Translations under genes and position numbers: made by a program | Notes under the pieces: generated by a model | Told to the model about the DNA's origin: nothing | Database searches by the model: none | What the model saw: the letters and a program-made list of their open reading frames with translations, nothing else | NCBI RefSeq assembly: GCF_006439055.1 | Contig: NZ_RCZC01000011.1 | Location: 1 to 64,000, forward strand | DNA length: 64,000 nucleotides | Reading direction: 5' to 3' | DNA from: Sphingomonas glacialis | GTDB taxonomy: Bacteria; Pseudomonadota; Alphaproteobacteria; Sphingomonadales; Sphingomonadaceae | Part shown: piece by piece, positions 1-8,289 of the stretch | Layout of the letters: every line of letters begins with the position of its first letter | Numbering within the stretch: position 1 is the stretch's first letter

Positions 1-211
1 CGCCGACCGTCACCGCCGCGAAGCCCGGCGACACCGGCTCGGCAAGATCGCGTCGCCATCGATAAAGCTGGCTCGGCCGCAGGTCGGCACGCCGCGCGAT
101 CTCCGCCACGCTCGCTCCCGGCTCGCAGGCCGCCGCCACCAGCGCCCGCTTCTGATCGTCCGTCCAAACCCGGCGCCGCTCCGCGCCTGAAATAATCGTG
201 ATCTGACTCAT
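1..211 (-). CDS. tnpA: IS66-family accessory protein TnpA (partial, runs off the left edge)
   Basis: The reverse strand reads an open frame from an ATG at 211 to the window edge, giving the first 70 residues. It opens MSQITIISGAERRRVWTDDQ and continues into a helix-turn-helix containing AEIARRADLRPSQLYRWRRD. This is typical of the small OrfA/TnpA protein of IS66 elements, which helps transposition and precedes TnpB and the large TnpC transposase. The rest of the element would lie to the left of this window. Upstream, at about 220-240, the reverse strand reads GCAAGCGACGGTGTTAGCG, which could be the element end because IS66 ends often begin GTAAGC; no target duplication can be checked here. 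The spacing from this possible end to the ATG suits a terminal gene. Confidence 0.8.
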   Translation of the reverse strand, partial: MSQITIISGAERRRVWTDDQKRALVAAACEPGASVAEIARRADLRPSQLYRWRRDLAEPVSPGFAAVTVG

Positions 212-455
212 CGCACCATCGCTAACACCGTCGCTTGCACCAGTGCTACGTCAGCCGATCACCCGTTCCCGGCAAGGCGGTCCACACCGGAGGGGTACGA
301 TCCGCCAACGCTTCTACACCCAAGCACCCCTAACCGACCGTACAGCGAACTGGCGGTGCGCGACCCCGCGCGATAGAGCTCGGCAATGGCGTCTTCCACA
401 ATCCGCGGCTGCGCCCGCCGCTCTTGTCGAGTGCCGATCAAAGCTGCAAAATGAA

Positions 456-1634
456 CTAGAACTCTCGCTCATTTGAAGCGGGGTACCGTCTCCCAATTCG
501 CTCCGGACGTTGCAGTATCGGCTTGGTCGGATCTAGCTGGACCAGTCGCGCGCCTGTTTTGCGCATTGCTGCTACTGCGCCCGGCCAATACTGATCGGAC
601 AACGCTATGAAGACGGTTGTCTTCGATAATGATCGGACGGGCAGCTTGGATGTGACCTTCGCAAGAACTGCCACGAGGTTTGTCGGCGACAGCGACGCCA
701 ACGCGACATTATCCGCATGGCTTTCGCTCACGGCATCGCGAACCCATGTTTCGGACACCGCATAGTCCTCTGCGTCCGGAGCGCGCAAAACGGTAGTGGA
801 GGGCGTATGTTTGTCTCGCTTGAGGCGGCTGACGGCTTCGCGAAGATAGTCATGCCACTCGCGCTCGCCGTTGACCCTCGGGCCCAGCAATGGCGCAAAA
901 AATGCACTCTTGGTTGCCGCTTCTTCTGCCGTCTGAGCAGCGAGAACTGTTCGTCCTGTTGCAAGCGCGGCTTCCCAAGCCGCCGGATCAATCGCCGAAA
1001 CCCGGCCATCTGCGACGTCTACGGCGAAATCAACATGGGCGGTCTTGGCCGCAAAGTCGTCTGAGGGAATGGCATTCGGGACGAGCACCCGCTGGCCGTC
1101 GGTCGAAAAGCGTGGCTCGCCGCGCCACTGGATGGAACTAACCGAATGGGGCAGCGCCTCGATGTAAGTCTCGGGGACAATGTCGGAGAGAGAGAGCCTC
1201 CGGACCAAGGTGCCCGTGGCACTATAAATCACCGCCGCATTTCGCCCATAGCCGAGGCCATGCCAGTCATCGAAGGTGACGGCATATGCGCCGTCATCTC
1301 GAACAATTGCAGAGACGGGCGCAGCATCGTTTGGTATCTGCCGTTCCCACATGACTCGCCAGCGCCTGTCTATCAGACGCTCCAGCCGTGCTTTCGCAGC
1401 CCGCGTTCCACCATTCTTTTGCCCGGCGGGTTCGACGTTCCCGACTTTGTCCACGAAATAGCCCAGTTGGCTGGAGAGGTCGCGCGGAGTGACGACAAGG
1501 CGCGCGTGGCCGCCGCAAGACGAGTAAGAGGCGGTCGTTGGCAGGGCCCAGCTGTCTGCGCACGATGGTTCGGGCGTAAACGCGACCACTGTCGTTGCCA
1601 GAATCAGCAAACCCAGAGTGCGAAGTATCCTCAT
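456..1634 (-). CDS. Exported protein of unknown function
   Basis: This 392-residue protein is not one I recognise. It opens MRILRTLGLLILATTVVAF and continues to a likely Sec cleavage after SCA or CADS, so it is probably periplasmic. The middle (about 110-190) has repeated short strand-like segments such as AYAVTFDDWHGLGYGRNAAV and PRFSTDGQRVLVPN, resembling blades of a beta-propeller of the WD40/TolB sort, followed by a helical Ala-rich part and a C-terminal alpha/beta portion. The ATG at 1634 is preferred over the GTG at 1637 because GAAGGA lies 8 bases upstream of it. It stands alone, facing away from the SPFH operon and towards the IS66 fragment. A short perfect palindrome sits just upstream of its ribosome site. 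No catalytic motif is evident, so no function is proposed. Confidence 0.7.
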   Translation of the reverse strand: MRILRTLGLLILATTVVAFTPEPSCADSWALPTTASYSSCGGHARLVVTPRDLSSQLGYFVDKVGNVEPAGQKNGGTRAAKARLERLIDRRWRVMWERQIPNDAAPVSAIVRDDGAYAVTFDDWHGLGYGRNAAVIYSATGTLVRRLSLSDIVPETYIEALPHSVSSIQWRGEPRFSTDGQRVLVPNAIPSDDFAAKTAHVDFAVDVADGRVSAIDPAAWEAALATGRTVLAAQTAEEAATKSAFFAPLLGPRVNGEREWHDYLREAVSRLKRDKHTPSTTVLRAPDAEDYAVSETWVRDAVSESHADNVALASLSPTNLVAVLAKVTSKLPVRSLSKTTVFIALSDQYWPGAVAAMRKTGARLVQLDPTKPILQRPERIGRRYPASNEREF

Positions 1635-1650
1635 CACGCCTGTCCTTCAG

Positions 1651-1663
1651 GATACAATGTATC
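1651..1663. promoter_or_regulatory. Perfect palindrome GATACA-A-TGTATC, possible operator
   Basis: GATACAATGTATC is a perfect inverted repeat of 6-bp arms around one base. It lies 17-29 bases upstream of the minus-strand start at 1634, overlapping where a -10 element or transcription start could be (reverse strand TACATTGTATCC). Arms of this kind are typical of small TetR- or MarR-type operators. No regulator gene is adjacent, so the assignment is inference. Confidence 0.35.
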
Positions 1664-1829
1664 GTTCGATCGGCGTTCCGCAATCCCTGCGATCTTCATT
1701 GCCAAGCGTAGCTCGGGAGGCGCTGCGGATGGTCGACTAAGCGGTCGCCACACCCAATAGTGCATTTGGCGCTTTGCCCATTTGCGCCGGTGCCGAGCTG
1801 AACTATGAATGCCGTCAGGGAGAAGGCTG

Positions 1830-2804
1830 ATGGGTTTGCTGGATTTTCTGTCCAAACAGTTCGTCGATGTCATCGATTGGGTTGAGGCGCCCGGCGAGTT
1901 GGCCCTGCGGTATCCGATGGAAGCGCGCGAGATAAAGAACGGGGCGCAACTGACGGTTCGCGAGGGCCAGACGGCATTCTTCTACAATGAGGGCGAGATC
2001 GCCGACGCGTTCAAACCGGGACGCTATACCCTGGAAACTGCGAACCTGCCGGTGCTCACCGCGTTGCAGAATTGGGACAAGGGCTTCGTCTCGCCGTTCA
2101 AGGCCGACGTCTATTTTTTCAGCTCGAAGGAACAGGCGGGCCTCAAATGGGGTACGGCGCAGCCGATAACCGTGCGCGACAAGGACTTCGGTCCGCTGCG
2201 GATACGCGCCTTCGGCAGCTACTCGTTCCGCGTCGACAATGTCCCGGTGTTCGCTGCCAAGCTGATGGGCACGCTGGAGCGCTTGAGCGTTGCGGACATC
2301 GAACCGCAGCTGCGGGGGGTGATCGCGACGGCGCTCGCGTCCGGACTCGGTCAGGGCGAAACCGCGTTCGTCGATCTTGCCGGCGATCAGGCGGCGCTAT
2401 CGGCGCGGTTGCGCGCCGCCGTCGATCCGGCGTTCGCGGCTTGGGGCCTCACATGCTGCAGCTTCTTCGTCGAGAGCCTGTCGTTGCCCGACGCAGTGCA
2501 GGAGCATCTCGACAAAGCCAGCTCGATGCGCGTGATGGGCTACCTAGATCGCTATGTCCGTTTCCAGACCGCCGAAGCGATCGACACCGCCGCGGCACAG
2601 TCTGGCGGAGTAGCCGGAATTGGCGCGGGAGCCGCAGCTGGCATGGCGATCGGGCAGGGCATGGGTGCTGCATTCGGCCAGCAAGTGCCGGGCGAAGACC
2701 CATATGCGCAGATCGAGAAGCTTCACCGGCTGATGACCGCGGGCGCCATCACGCAGGCAGAGTTCGACGCCAAGAAATCCGCGCTGCTCGCCAAGATCGT
2801 CTAA
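1830..2804 (+). CDS. SPFH domain protein with C-terminal SHOCT motif
   Basis: This 324-residue protein starts at ATG 1830, set by the strong GGGAGAAGG ribosome site just upstream; an upstream in-frame start at 1809 lacks one. The N-terminal 200 or so residues form a band-7/SPFH-type domain of the soluble, virion-core-protein-like subfamily (LLDFLSKQFVDVIDW; FYNEGEIADAFKPGRYTLET; SYSFRVDNVPVFAAKLMGT). A Gly/Ala-rich linker at about 262-288 follows. The last 35 residues (about 290-324, PYAQIEKLHRLMTAGAITQA) are a SHOCT motif, which often tethers or oligomerises its host protein. SPFH proteins scaffold membrane microdomains. It leads an operon with DUF4178, DUF350 and polyamine enzymes, so a membrane-platform role is plausible. 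The next start is one base past the stop. Confidence 0.88.
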   Translation: MGLLDFLSKQFVDVIDWVEAPGELALRYPMEAREIKNGAQLTVREGQTAFFYNEGEIADAFKPGRYTLETANLPVLTALQNWDKGFVSPFKADVYFFSSKEQAGLKWGTAQPITVRDKDFGPLRIRAFGSYSFRVDNVPVFAAKLMGTLERLSVADIEPQLRGVIATALASGLGQGETAFVDLAGDQAALSARLRAAVDPAFAAWGLTCCSFFVESLSLPDAVQEHLDKASSMRVMGYLDRYVRFQTAEAIDTAAAQSGGVAGIGAGAAAGMAIGQGMGAAFGQQVPGEDPYAQIEKLHRLMTAGAITQAEFDAKKSALLAKIV

Positions 2805-2805
2805 G

Positions 2806-3483
2806 GTGTCGGTGATCAACGCAGACTGCCCCAATTGCGGCGCGGCCGTGCGCTTTCGCTCGGCCGATCTGCCGGTGAGGGTATGCGACTATTGCCGCAG
2901 TTCCCTGGTCCGCAGCGGCGAAGTGTTGCAGGCTATGGGCAAGATTGCCGAAGTGCCCGCCGATGTAAGTCCGCTGCAGATCGGCACGCGGGGGATGTGG
3001 ACGGAGACGCCGTTCGAGCTGATCGGTCGGGTGCGCTGGCGTTGGGCGGATGGCGGTTGGAACGAGTGGCTGATGCTGTTCGCCGACGGCTCGACCGGCT
3101 GGCTGGGTGAGGCGATGGGACGCTATATGGCGCTGCGCGCGCTCGATCATGCCGCCGGTCGTACCGGCGTGGTGCGCGCACTGCGTGATGACTCGCCGAT
3201 TGCGCTCGGCATGGACGCGACGATCGACCGGGTGCGCTACATCGTGACCGATATCAAGCAAGCCACCTGTGTCGCGAGCGAGGGCGAGTTGCCGTTCAGT
3301 GCCCCCGCCGGCCTCGCGATGAAAAGTCTCGACTTGCAGGCGTCGGACGGCCGGTGCGCGAGCGTGCAGAAGGATCGCGGCCAGGTGTCGGTCTATGTCG
3401 GCGCGTTCGTCGACCTCGCAGGCCTGCGGGCGACCAATATGCGCGCGTTCGAAGACTGGCCAATGCCGAATTTCGCCGCGTGA
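2806..3483 (+). CDS. Zinc-ribbon DUF4178 protein, short form
   Basis: This 225-residue protein uses a GTG start one base after the SPFH stop, implying translational coupling. The N terminus is a zinc ribbon with Cys8-x2-Cys11 (CPNC) and Cys27-x2-Cys30 (CDYC). A DUF4178-type beta-rich module follows, with the family-like segments IGTRGMWTETPFELIGRVRW and GWNEWLMLFADGSTGWLGEA. No membrane segment is visible. DUF4178 proteins have no agreed biochemical role; in other genomes they travel with DUF350 proteins and polyamine enzymes, as here. A second, longer DUF4178 gene overlaps its stop codon, so the operon carries a soluble and a membrane-anchored copy. Family assignment is by pattern and gene context; the function is unknown. 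Confidence 0.82.
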   Translation: MSVINADCPNCGAAVRFRSADLPVRVCDYCRSSLVRSGEVLQAMGKIAEVPADVSPLQIGTRGMWTETPFELIGRVRWRWADGGWNEWLMLFADGSTGWLGEAMGRYMALRALDHAAGRTGVVRALRDDSPIALGMDATIDRVRYIVTDIKQATCVASEGELPFSAPAGLAMKSLDLQASDGRCASVQKDRGQVSVYVGAFVDLAGLRATNMRAFEDWPMPNFAA

Positions 3484-4751
3484 CCGAGACCGCTGCCACG
3501 GTGCGTGCGCTGACGTGTCCGGCGTGCGGCGGCACGATTGCGCTGCGTGCCGCTGGCTACACCGTCAGCCTGGTGTGCGAGCATTGCGGCACGACCCTTG
3601 ACGCTGCCGACCCCGAGGTGCGGGTCATCGCGGCAGCGAGCGCGGCGATGACCCGCCCCGAGATCCCGCTCGGCACGCGCGGCGCGCTCGATGGCGAGCA
3701 GTGGGAGGTGGTCGGCTATCTCGAACGCAGCGACGGCGAAAGCGGCTGGTCGGAATATCTGCTGTTCAACCCGTATCTTGGCTATGCCTTCCTGCTCGAC
3801 GATGGGCGACGGTTCAGTCTCGGATGGTTGCTCGATCGTTTGCCCGAATCTGCCGTCGATGGTCTGCAATATGCGAGCGAAACTTATCGCCGGTTTGGGA
3901 CGCCCTACAAAACGTGGGTGCGCTTCGTGGTTGGCGAATTTTATTGGCGAGTCGCGGTGGGCGAGCAGGTCCGCGTCACCGATTATGTCCTGCCCGGTAA
4001 GATGCTATCGTGCGAGGAGAATGACGAGGAGCGGACCTGGACGCTGCTCGAGCTGCTCGATCGGGGCGTGGTGGAACGCGCTTTTGGCATCGACAAGCGT
4101 GGTAACGCGGGAGCCCCCGCGCCGCACGAGCCGTCGCCCTGGCACTCGCGGCTGATCGACGCGATCATTATCGGTACGGTGGCGGCGCTGACCTTGCTCT
4201 TCATCGCCGCGATCGGCAGCAATACCCATCAGCTCGCCGCTGCCGATTTCACCACGACGATCGACGCGCCGATGACGAGCCAGGTGATCAAGGGCATCAC
4301 GCTGACGAATCCCGCCGGCACGGCCGTGACGATCGCTGCGCGGGCCGACGGGATCGACAATGGCTGGGTCGACGTCGATCTGTCGCTGGTCAACGCCGTC
4401 ACCGACCAGAGCTATGGCGGCTACGTGCTGGTCGAGCATTACACTGGCACCGACAGCGACGGAGCGTGGAGCGAGGGCGATCGCCGCAACCGCGCGACGC
4501 TCTCCAACGTGCCACCGGGGCGGTATGATCTGGTCATCGAGCTGACCGGTCATCGCTGGGTCGGGCCGGGTCAGTCCCCGGCGAGTGCCTGGGGGACGGC
4601 CGATGTGCAGCCCGTCAGCATCGTCCTCACCACGGGCGGTGTCTTCGCCGGCAACATGCTACTGGCGCTGCTGGCGATCCTGCTCTGGCCGGCAATTCTC
4701 TGGGCCCTGCATCTGAGGTTCGAACAGCGGCGTACCGCGCCAGTGACATAA
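3480..4751 (+). CDS. Zinc-ribbon DUF4178 protein, membrane-anchored long form
   Basis: The start is taken as GTG 3480, overlapping the previous stop (GTGA), because the zinc ribbon begins right after it; the frame stays open upstream inside the previous gene but that part looks like noise. The 423-residue product has Cys13-x2-Cys16 and Cys33-x2-Cys36, then a DUF4178 module (PLGTRGALDGEQWEVVGYLE; GWSEYLLFNPYLGYAFLLDD). A membrane helix lies at about 225-246, an external beta-rich domain at about 255-380, and a second helix at about 386-410. The layout predicts cytoplasmic N and C termini with a periplasmic beta domain between them, so the protein could link the cytoplasmic SPFH/zinc-ribbon components to the envelope. 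The role itself is unknown. Confidence 0.82.
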   Translation: MTETAATVRALTCPACGGTIALRAAGYTVSLVCEHCGTTLDAADPEVRVIAAASAAMTRPEIPLGTRGALDGEQWEVVGYLERSDGESGWSEYLLFNPYLGYAFLLDDGRRFSLGWLLDRLPESAVDGLQYASETYRRFGTPYKTWVRFVVGEFYWRVAVGEQVRVTDYVLPGKMLSCEENDEERTWTLLELLDRGVVERAFGIDKRGNAGAPAPHEPSPWHSRLIDAIIIGTVAALTLLFIAAIGSNTHQLAAADFTTTIDAPMTSQVIKGITLTNPAGTAVTIAARADGIDNGWVDVDLSLVNAVTDQSYGGYVLVEHYTGTDSDGAWSEGDRRNRATLSNVPPGRYDLVIELTGHRWVGPGQSPASAWGTADVQPVSIVLTTGGVFAGNMLLALLAILLWPAILWALHLRFEQRRTAPVT

Positions 4752-4762
4752 GGAACGACGAG

Positions 4763-4909
4763 ATGAGCAAGAGTTCGATCCTGTACGCGCTGTTCTGCCT
4801 GGCGGTGATCGGTGGTTTTGTGACCACGATCCGGTCGGGCTTCTCGCCGTTCGCGCAAGGCGGGCAGCGCGCCTTCGTGCACACTGCCTATGGCCCGACG
4901 CACAAATAG
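4763..4909 (+). CDS. Small single-pass membrane protein of the SPFH/DUF350 operon
   Basis: A 48-codon frame (MSKSSILYALFCLAVIGGFV at its start) lies between the DUF4178 and DUF350 genes with no room for anything else. It has a GACGAG ribosome site, one hydrophobic segment at about 5-23, and a short polar tail rich in Gly, Gln and aromatic residues. It is co-directional, 11 bases after the previous stop and 12 before the next start, and fills its interval exactly, which is strong context support for a real gene. It may be a small membrane partner of the DUF350 protein. I do not recognise a named family. Confidence 0.7.
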   Translation: MSKSSILYALFCLAVIGGFVTTIRSGFSPFAQGGQRAFVHTAYGPTHK

Positions 4910-4921
4910 GGAGACCACACG

Positions 4922-5131
4922 ATGCTATCGCTCACCGTCCTGCTCGCCACGCTCCTCTATGCCGGGATCGGCCTGTTCATCTTCGGCTTCGGCTTCTGGC
5001 TGTGGGACAAGATCACGCCTGTCGATCTGTGGGGCGAGATCTGCCGCAACCAGAATATCGCGCTGGCGATCTTCGCCGGCTCGATCGCGATCGCGCTCGC
5101 GATCATCATTGCCGCGGCCATTCATGGCTGA
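4922..5131 (+). CDS. DUF350 family membrane protein
   Basis: This 69-residue protein has two hydrophobic helices (about 4-27 and 45-67) around a short polar loop containing WDKITPVDLWGEI. That matches one DUF350 repeat; many homologues, including E. coli YjfL, carry two repeats. A clear AGGGAGA ribosome site precedes ATG 4922. In E. coli, yjfL sits in the yjfIJKLMC group with a PspA-family gene and a glutathionylspermidine-synthase-like gene, so a DUF350 protein beside polyamine genes is a recurring arrangement. Its stop lies inside the start of the aminopropyltransferase gene (8-base overlap). A membrane role in an envelope-stress module is inference. Confidence 0.82.
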   Translation: MLSLTVLLATLLYAGIGLFIFGFGFWLWDKITPVDLWGEICRNQNIALAIFAGSIAIALAIIIAAAIHG

Positions 5132-6662
5132 CGATGCGCAGACTTCGGCTGACTTGAAGGAAAAACGACTGGGGCTGGCGCTGCTCGCGTCTGCATTTGT
5201 CGTTGCGACCTGTGGGCTGATCTACGAACTGCTGGCCGGCACGCTCGCGAGCTATCTGCTCGGCGACAGCGTGACGCAGTTTTCGATCGTAATCGGTACC
5301 TATCTGTTCGCGATGGGGGTTGGCTCGTGGTGCTCGCGCTACGTGACGACGGCAGAGATCGCGGTGTTCGTCCGCGTCGAGGTCCTGATCGCGGCGATCG
5401 GCGGCGGGTCTGCGGCGGTGCTGTTCCTGCTGTTCGACCGGGTGAGCGATTTCCGGCTGCCGCTGTACGGGCTGGTCTTAATGATCGGCGCGCTGGTCGG
5501 CCTCGAGATCCCGTTGCTGATGCGGATCCTCAAGGACCGGCTCGAATTCGGCGATCTCGTCTCGAAGGTACTGACCTTCGATTATGTCGGGGCGCTCGCT
5601 GCCTCGCTGCTGTTCCCGCTGCTGCTGGTGCCGCATCTCGGCATGATCCGCACCGGCTTCCTGTTCGGCCTCGCCAATGTCGGTGTGGCGATCGCGTTGA
5701 TCGTGATGCTCGGGCGCGACCTGCGGCTGCGCGTCGAATTATGGGTTGGGATCGGCGTGGCGGTAGCGCTGGCGGCGGGGTTCGTCGCGGCGGAGCGGTT
5801 GCAGCGCGCGGCCGAGGTCGGCGTTTACGGCGAACCGGTGATCTATGCCGCTTCGACGCCGTATCAACGCATCGTGCTGACAAAGCAGGGCGATGATCTG
5901 CGGCTCTATCTCAACGGCAATCTGCAATTCTCGTCGCGCGACGAGTATCGCTATCACGAGGCGCTGGTACACCCGCTGATGTCGCGCGTCGCCCATCCGC
6001 GCGACGTGCTGGTGCTCGGCGGCGGCGATGGCCTGGCGGTGCGCGAGATCCTCAAATATCCCGAGGTGCGCTCTGTCACGCTGGTCGATCTCGATCCGGC
6101 GATGACAGCGCTCTTCAGCCGCAGCGCGCTGCTTACGCCGCTTAATCACGGATCATTGCTATCGCCCAAGGTGCGCGTCCTCAATGCCGACGCATTCCTG
6201 TGGCTGCGCGCCAACCGACGGCAGTTCGACGCGGTACTGGTCGATTTTCCCGATCCCACCAACTTCGCAATCGGCAAGCTCTATACGGTCAGCTTCTACC
6301 GCGAACTCGTCCGCGCGCTCGCGCCCGGCGCGATGATCAGCGTTCAAAGCACGTCGCCGCTCGTCGCACCGCGCGCCTATTGGACGGTGGCGACGACGCT
6401 CGAGGCGGCGGGCCTCACCACGCGCGGGTATCACGTCTATGTGCCAAGTTTTGGCGAATGGGGCTTCGTGCTCGCCACCAATGGGGCGGTACCGCGTCCC
6501 GGTCCGCTGCCGCACGGCTTGCGCTTCCTCACCCCGCAGACCGACGCGTTGGCGTTTGCCTTCCCGCCCGACATGGCGCGGCGCCCCGTCCCGGTGAACC
6601 GGCTCGACAACCAGGCACTGGTACGTGAGTTCGAGGCAGAATGGGCGGTCTACGAAGGATGA
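5124..6662 (+). CDS. speE: Membrane-fused polyamine aminopropyltransferase (spermidine synthase family)
   Basis: The start is ATG 5124 (MADDAQTSADLKEKRLGLAL), overlapping the DUF350 stop; the open frame further upstream is out of context. The 512-residue product has an N-terminal membrane domain of about seven helices (residues 18-215) followed by a spermidine-synthase domain. Visible motifs are YQRIVLT, EYRYHEALVHPLM, the nucleotide-binding GGGDG at 299-303, VDLDP, and the acidic DFPDPTN where classical enzymes have a D-x-x-D-P signature. Family members transfer the aminopropyl group of decarboxylated S-adenosylmethionine to putrescine or a related amine. SpeD, which makes that donor, is encoded two genes downstream. 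The membrane fusion would place catalysis at the inner membrane. The acceptor is not known, and the altered acidic motif may mean an unusual one. Confidence 0.88.
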   Translation: MADDAQTSADLKEKRLGLALLASAFVVATCGLIYELLAGTLASYLLGDSVTQFSIVIGTYLFAMGVGSWCSRYVTTAEIAVFVRVEVLIAAIGGGSAAVLFLLFDRVSDFRLPLYGLVLMIGALVGLEIPLLMRILKDRLEFGDLVSKVLTFDYVGALAASLLFPLLLVPHLGMIRTGFLFGLANVGVAIALIVMLGRDLRLRVELWVGIGVAVALAAGFVAAERLQRAAEVGVYGEPVIYAASTPYQRIVLTKQGDDLRLYLNGNLQFSSRDEYRYHEALVHPLMSRVAHPRDVLVLGGGDGLAVREILKYPEVRSVTLVDLDPAMTALFSRSALLTPLNHGSLLSPKVRVLNADAFLWLRANRRQFDAVLVDFPDPTNFAIGKLYTVSFYRELVRALAPGAMISVQSTSPLVAPRAYWTVATTLEAAGLTTRGYHVYVPSFGEWGFVLATNGAVPRPGPLPHGLRFLTPQTDALAFAFPPDMARRPVPVNRLDNQALVREFEAEWAVYEG

Positions 6663-8281
6663 CCGTCTCGCGTCGCACGGTGCTTGCGGGAAGCGTCGCG
6701 GGTGCCGCGGCATTGGGTGTCGGCGCATTGGCGCTCGACGCCGGCGAGGCGGCGATCCCGGGCACGCTCGGCGGGGCTGACTTCGCGCGGGGACATCGCC
6801 TGCGCGGCGGCAACTTTCCCGCGCCGACCGAGACGCAGCGGACCGACATCGCAATCGTCGGCGGCGGCGTGGCGGGGCTTTCGGCGGCGTGGGCGCTCGC
6901 CAATGCGGGCGTCACCGACTTCCGATTGCTCGAGCTGGAGGACCATAGCGGCGGCAACGCCCGCTCGGGCCGCAATGCCGTCTCCGCCTATCCGCTCGGC
7001 GCACATTATCTGCCGATCCCCAATCCCGAGGCAAAGGGCATTTTGCGGCTGCTGGAGCAGCTCGGCATCCTGACCGGCTGGCAGGGTGGCAAGCCCGTGT
7101 TCGATCCGTACGCCATCGTTGCCGATCCCGACGAGCGGCTGCTGTATCTCGGGAAATGGCGCGACGGGCTGGTGCCCGATGTCGGTCTGACGCCGCAGGA
7201 TCGGCACGACGTGACCGCGTTCTTCGCGGCGATGGAGGTCTTCCGCACGCGCCGCGATAGCGCGGGGCGCCCGGCTTTCGCGATCCCGATGGCACTGAGC
7301 GCGCGCGATCCTGACCTGCTGGCGCTCGACAAGCTCAGCTTCACGCAATGGCTCGATGCGCGAGGCTGGCATTCGCCGGTGCTGCGCGGCCATGTCCGCT
7401 ACGCGTGCCGCGACGATTACGGCACCGAGCCCGATCAGGTCTCGGCCTGGGCCGGGGTGCATTATTTCGCGGGTCGCCGCGGTACCGCCGCCAATGCCGA
7501 TCGCGATGCCGTGCTGACCTGGCCCGAGGGCAATGGCTATCTGGTCGGACGAATGGGCGCGCGGTTGAAAGCGCATCTCGACTGCGGACGCATCGTTCAC
7601 CGCGTCGCGCCCGCCAATAGTGGGGTTGTCATCGACAGCCTGGATGTCGCACGGGGTATCGGTGTGCGTCTCGAGGCGAAGGCCGCAATCCTGGCGATGC
7701 CGCATTTCGTGGCGCGTCACGTCGTGCCTGAGGGTACGCTCGAAGACGGTCATTTCGACTACGCTCCCTGGATCGTCGCCAATGTAACGGTTGATCGGCC
7801 TCCCGCGGGCGAGGGCACCGCACTGGCCTGGGACAATGTGGCGTGGAACAGCCACTCGCTCGGATATGTCGTCGCGACGCACCAGTCGCTCGCCAGCGTG
7901 CCGGGCGCAAGCGTGCTGACCTGGTATCTCCCGCTGTCAGACATGCCGCCTGCAGAGGCGCGCCGCCTAATGCTCGACCGCTCACTGGAGGAATGGCAGC
8001 ACATGGTGCGCGATGATCTGCTGGGCATGAACCCCGATTTGGCCGGTGCGATCCGGCGCATCGATGTGTGGCGCTGGGGGCATGCGATGATCCGACCTGG
8101 CCCGAACTTCTTCTGGAGCGGTGCGCGCGAGCGCGCAGGAGCGCCGCAGCCGCCGCTGTATTTCGCCCATTCCGATCTGAGCGGGCTCTCGTTGTTCGAG
8201 GAAGCGCACTATCGCGGCACGGTCGCGGCACAGGCAGCGATGGCACAATTCGGCATTTCTTATGCCGACGCACTCACTTAG
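6659..8281 (+). CDS. Tat-exported FAD-dependent amine-oxidase-like oxidoreductase
   Basis: ATG 6659 overlaps the upstream stop (ATGA) and gives 540 residues starting MTVSRRTVLAGSVAGAAALG, a twin-arginine signal, so the folded flavoprotein is probably exported. An FAD-binding Rossmann fold begins near residue 64 (DIAIVGGGVAGLSAAWALA) and is followed by GGNARSGRN, as in protoporphyrinogen/amine oxidase-like enzymes. A C-terminal FAD segment ends in YFAHSDLSGLSLFEEAHYRG. Between two polyamine-synthesis genes, the simplest guess is oxidation of a polyamine or its derivative in the periplasm. Putting an amine-oxidase-type enzyme outside while synthesis is inside suggests an exported or lipid-facing product. 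The substrate is unknown. Confidence 0.82.
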   Translation: MTVSRRTVLAGSVAGAAALGVGALALDAGEAAIPGTLGGADFARGHRLRGGNFPAPTETQRTDIAIVGGGVAGLSAAWALANAGVTDFRLLELEDHSGGNARSGRNAVSAYPLGAHYLPIPNPEAKGILRLLEQLGILTGWQGGKPVFDPYAIVADPDERLLYLGKWRDGLVPDVGLTPQDRHDVTAFFAAMEVFRTRRDSAGRPAFAIPMALSARDPDLLALDKLSFTQWLDARGWHSPVLRGHVRYACRDDYGTEPDQVSAWAGVHYFAGRRGTAANADRDAVLTWPEGNGYLVGRMGARLKAHLDCGRIVHRVAPANSGVVIDSLDVARGIGVRLEAKAAILAMPHFVARHVVPEGTLEDGHFDYAPWIVANVTVDRPPAGEGTALAWDNVAWNSHSLGYVVATHQSLASVPGASVLTWYLPLSDMPPAEARRLMLDRSLEEWQHMVRDDLLGMNPDLAGAIRRIDVWRWGHAMIRPGPNFFWSGARERAGAPQPPLYFAHSDLSGLSLFEEAHYRGTVAAQAAMAQFGISYADALT

Positions 8282-8289
8282 GCTTGGCC

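Noticed and set aside
4890..5123. N-terminal extension of the aminopropyltransferase frame
   Set aside because: It lies over the DUF350 gene in another phase, is basic and Ser-rich like a shadow, and the real protein begins at ATG 5124 followed by membrane helices.
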